This document shows, piece by piece, positions 54,562 to 55,530 of a stretch of DNA of 55,530 nucleotides. Source of the DNA: Thermomonas sp. Lineage in GTDB: Bacteria; Pseudomonadota; Gammaproteobacteria; Xanthomonadales; Xanthomonadaceae. Under the pieces are notes generated by a model that searched no databases, was not told the origin of the DNA, and saw only the letters and a program-made list of their open reading frames with translations. The DNA lies in assembly GCF_025993755.1 (NCBI RefSeq), contig NZ_JAMQHN010000149.1, forward strand, positions 1 through 55,530. Direction: 5' to 3'. The position numbers were made by a program, and so were the translations under genes. Position 1 is the stretch's first letter. Each line of letters opens with the position of its first letter.

Positions 54562-55530
54562 CTACCCGGCCGCCTTCGCCCGCGCCAGCTCGATGAACGC
54601 CTCGTTGGGCACCGCCTGCGACCACAGGTAGCCCTGTCCGGTCTGGCAGTCCAGATCGCGCAGGCGCTGCAAGGTGGCCTCATCCTCGATGCCCTCGGCC
54701 ACCACCGTCAGGCCCAGGCAATGCGCCATCTCGATGATCGCGCGCACCAGCGCCTCGTCGTTGGGGTCGTTGCAGATCCCATCGACGAATGAGCGGTCGA
54801 TCTTGAGCCGATGCACGGCCAGTCGGCGCAGGTAGCCGAGGTTGGAATAACCGGTCCCGAAGTCGTCGATGGCGATCCGCACGCCGCGACGGGTCATCCG
54901 CTGCAGCAGTTCGGCGAGGTCGCGGGTGTCGGCCACCAGCGAGGACTCGGTCAGCTCCAGCTCCAGCGCCTTGCCCGACAGTCCGGCGGCAGCAAGCGCG
55001 CCGGCCACCATCACGTCGAAATCGTTGCGGCGCAGCTGCAGTGGCGACACGTTGACCGCCACCGTCAGTTCGCCCAGCCCGGCCGCACGCCAGCGCTGCG
55101 CATCGCGGCAGGCCTGCTGGAGGACCCAATCGCCGATCTCGTGGATCAAGCCGCTGCGCTCGGCGATCGGGATGAAGACGGCAGGCGGGATGAACCCTTG
55201 CTCCGGATGCCGCCAGCGCAACAGGGCCTCGGCCCCGACGATCCGTTCGCCCGCCAGATCGAGCTGGGGCTGGTAATACACCTGCAGTTCGCCGTTGGTC
55301 AGGGCGGTGCGCAGGCCGGCCGCGATGCGCAGCTGCTCGGCGACGCTTTCGTTCATGCCGGCATCGAAGAAGCAGAACGTGTTGCGGCCGATCGCCTTGG
55401 CCTTGTACATCGCCAGGTCCGCGTTCTTGAGCAGCACGTCGATATCCTCGCCGTCGCGCGGCGAGACCGCGATGCCCATGGACACGGTGACGAGTACCGG
55501 CATCCCCTCGATCGAGAACTCCTCGCGGAA
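54562..55530 (-). CDS. GGDEF-EAL domain protein (5' end outside window)
   Basis: The visible 322 residues hold the last part of a GGDEF domain (VSMGIAVSPRDGEDIDVLLKNADLAMYKAK) and a complete EAL domain. Key EAL residues are present: EALLRW, LELTESSLV, DDFGTGYSN, KIDRSFVDG and VAEGIEDE. It should hydrolyse cyclic di-GMP. Whether the GGDEF part is active cannot be told because the motif lies beyond base 55530. The frame is open to the window edge, so the true start is outside. It converges on glnA with 21 bases between stops. Confidence 0.94.
   Translation of the reverse strand, partial: FREEFSIEGMPVLVTVSMGIAVSPRDGEDIDVLLKNADLAMYKAKAIGRNTFCFFDAGMNESVAEQLRIAAGLRTALTNGELQVYYQPQLDLAGERIVGAEALLRWRHPEQGFIPPAVFIPIAERSGLIHEIGDWVLQQACRDAQRWRAAGLGELTVAVNVSPLQLRRNDFDVMVAGALAAAGLSGKALELELTESSLVADTRDLAELLQRMTRRGVRIAIDDFGTGYSNLGYLRRLAVHRLKIDRSFVDGICNDPNDEALVRAIIEMAHCLGLTVVAEGIEDEATLQRLRDLDCQTGQGYLWSQAVPNEAFIELARAKAAG

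Overview
The window is high-GC (about two thirds G+C), densely coded bacterial chromosome with short intergenic gaps; no gene-free stretch exceeds about 300 bases. The gene content and order (pilMNO divergent from a class A penicillin-binding protein, rpoZ-spoT-ridA-recG, a methyltransferase-tolC pair facing waaA, rsmG-parA-parB, zinc-free type B L31, an SqrR/BigR-type regulator) point to a gammaproteobacterium of the Xanthomonadaceae/Lysobacteraceae. That placement is inference from gene families and gene order, not from a marker RNA. I found no rRNA or tRNA gene, CRISPR array, insertion sequence or prophage.

Layout. 1-4904: type IV pilus assembly genes pilM, pilN and (cut by the window edge) pilO, divergent from mrcA. 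4988-7434: a conserved hypothetical gene, citrate synthase and ribosomal protein L31. 7565-16142: the most interesting block. A seven-gene minus-strand operon (sulfide:quinone oxidoreductase, DUF2892 membrane protein, RND adaptor lipoprotein, RND permease, OsmC protein, DUF442-like CX5R lipoprotein, second SQR-like flavoprotein) is transcribed away from an ArsR-family regulator carrying the two-cysteine spacing of persulfide sensors. The two promoters share one AT-rich dyad. 16158-21320: recG, ridA, spoT and rpoZ. 21514-24288: TetR regulator, methyltransferase and tolC. 24285-29175: lipopolysaccharide genes (waaA, lpxL-like acyltransferase, O-antigen ligase-like protein, GT4 glycosyltransferase) and a small zinc-finger protein. 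29267-33642: pirin, YceI, nitroreductase, ELM1-like protein and two unrecognised exported proteins, followed by a 92-bp REPIN/MITE-like inverted repeat. 33895-39920: glnE, an AAA+ ATPase, a DUF421 protein, entericidin and an exported hypothetical protein. 40134-44817: trpS between two regions of tandem hairpins, queG, a Fic protein behind a 65-bp low-GC dyad, and an exonuclease III. 44829-51938: GlsB-like protein, rsmG-parA-parB, a polyprenyl-phosphate glycosyltransferase pair, a DUF885 protein, a CPBP protein and rpmB-rpmG. 52067-55530: uppP, glnA behind a sigma-54/NtrC promoter, and a truncated GGDEF-EAL protein.

How the genes work together. Sulfide or persulfide stress would be sensed by the ArsR-type protein, relieving repression of an operon that oxidises sulfide (two SQR-family enzymes), may move sulfane sulfur (DUF442-like and DUF2892 proteins), may reduce thiol-reactive species (OsmC) and may export something through an RND pump that lacks its own outer-membrane channel; TolC, encoded about 7 kb away, could supply one. 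glnE and glnA form the enzyme and target of the adenylylation control of nitrogen assimilation, and glnA also shows transcriptional nitrogen control. mrcA, uppP, waaA, lpxL and the glycosyltransferases all serve envelope synthesis.
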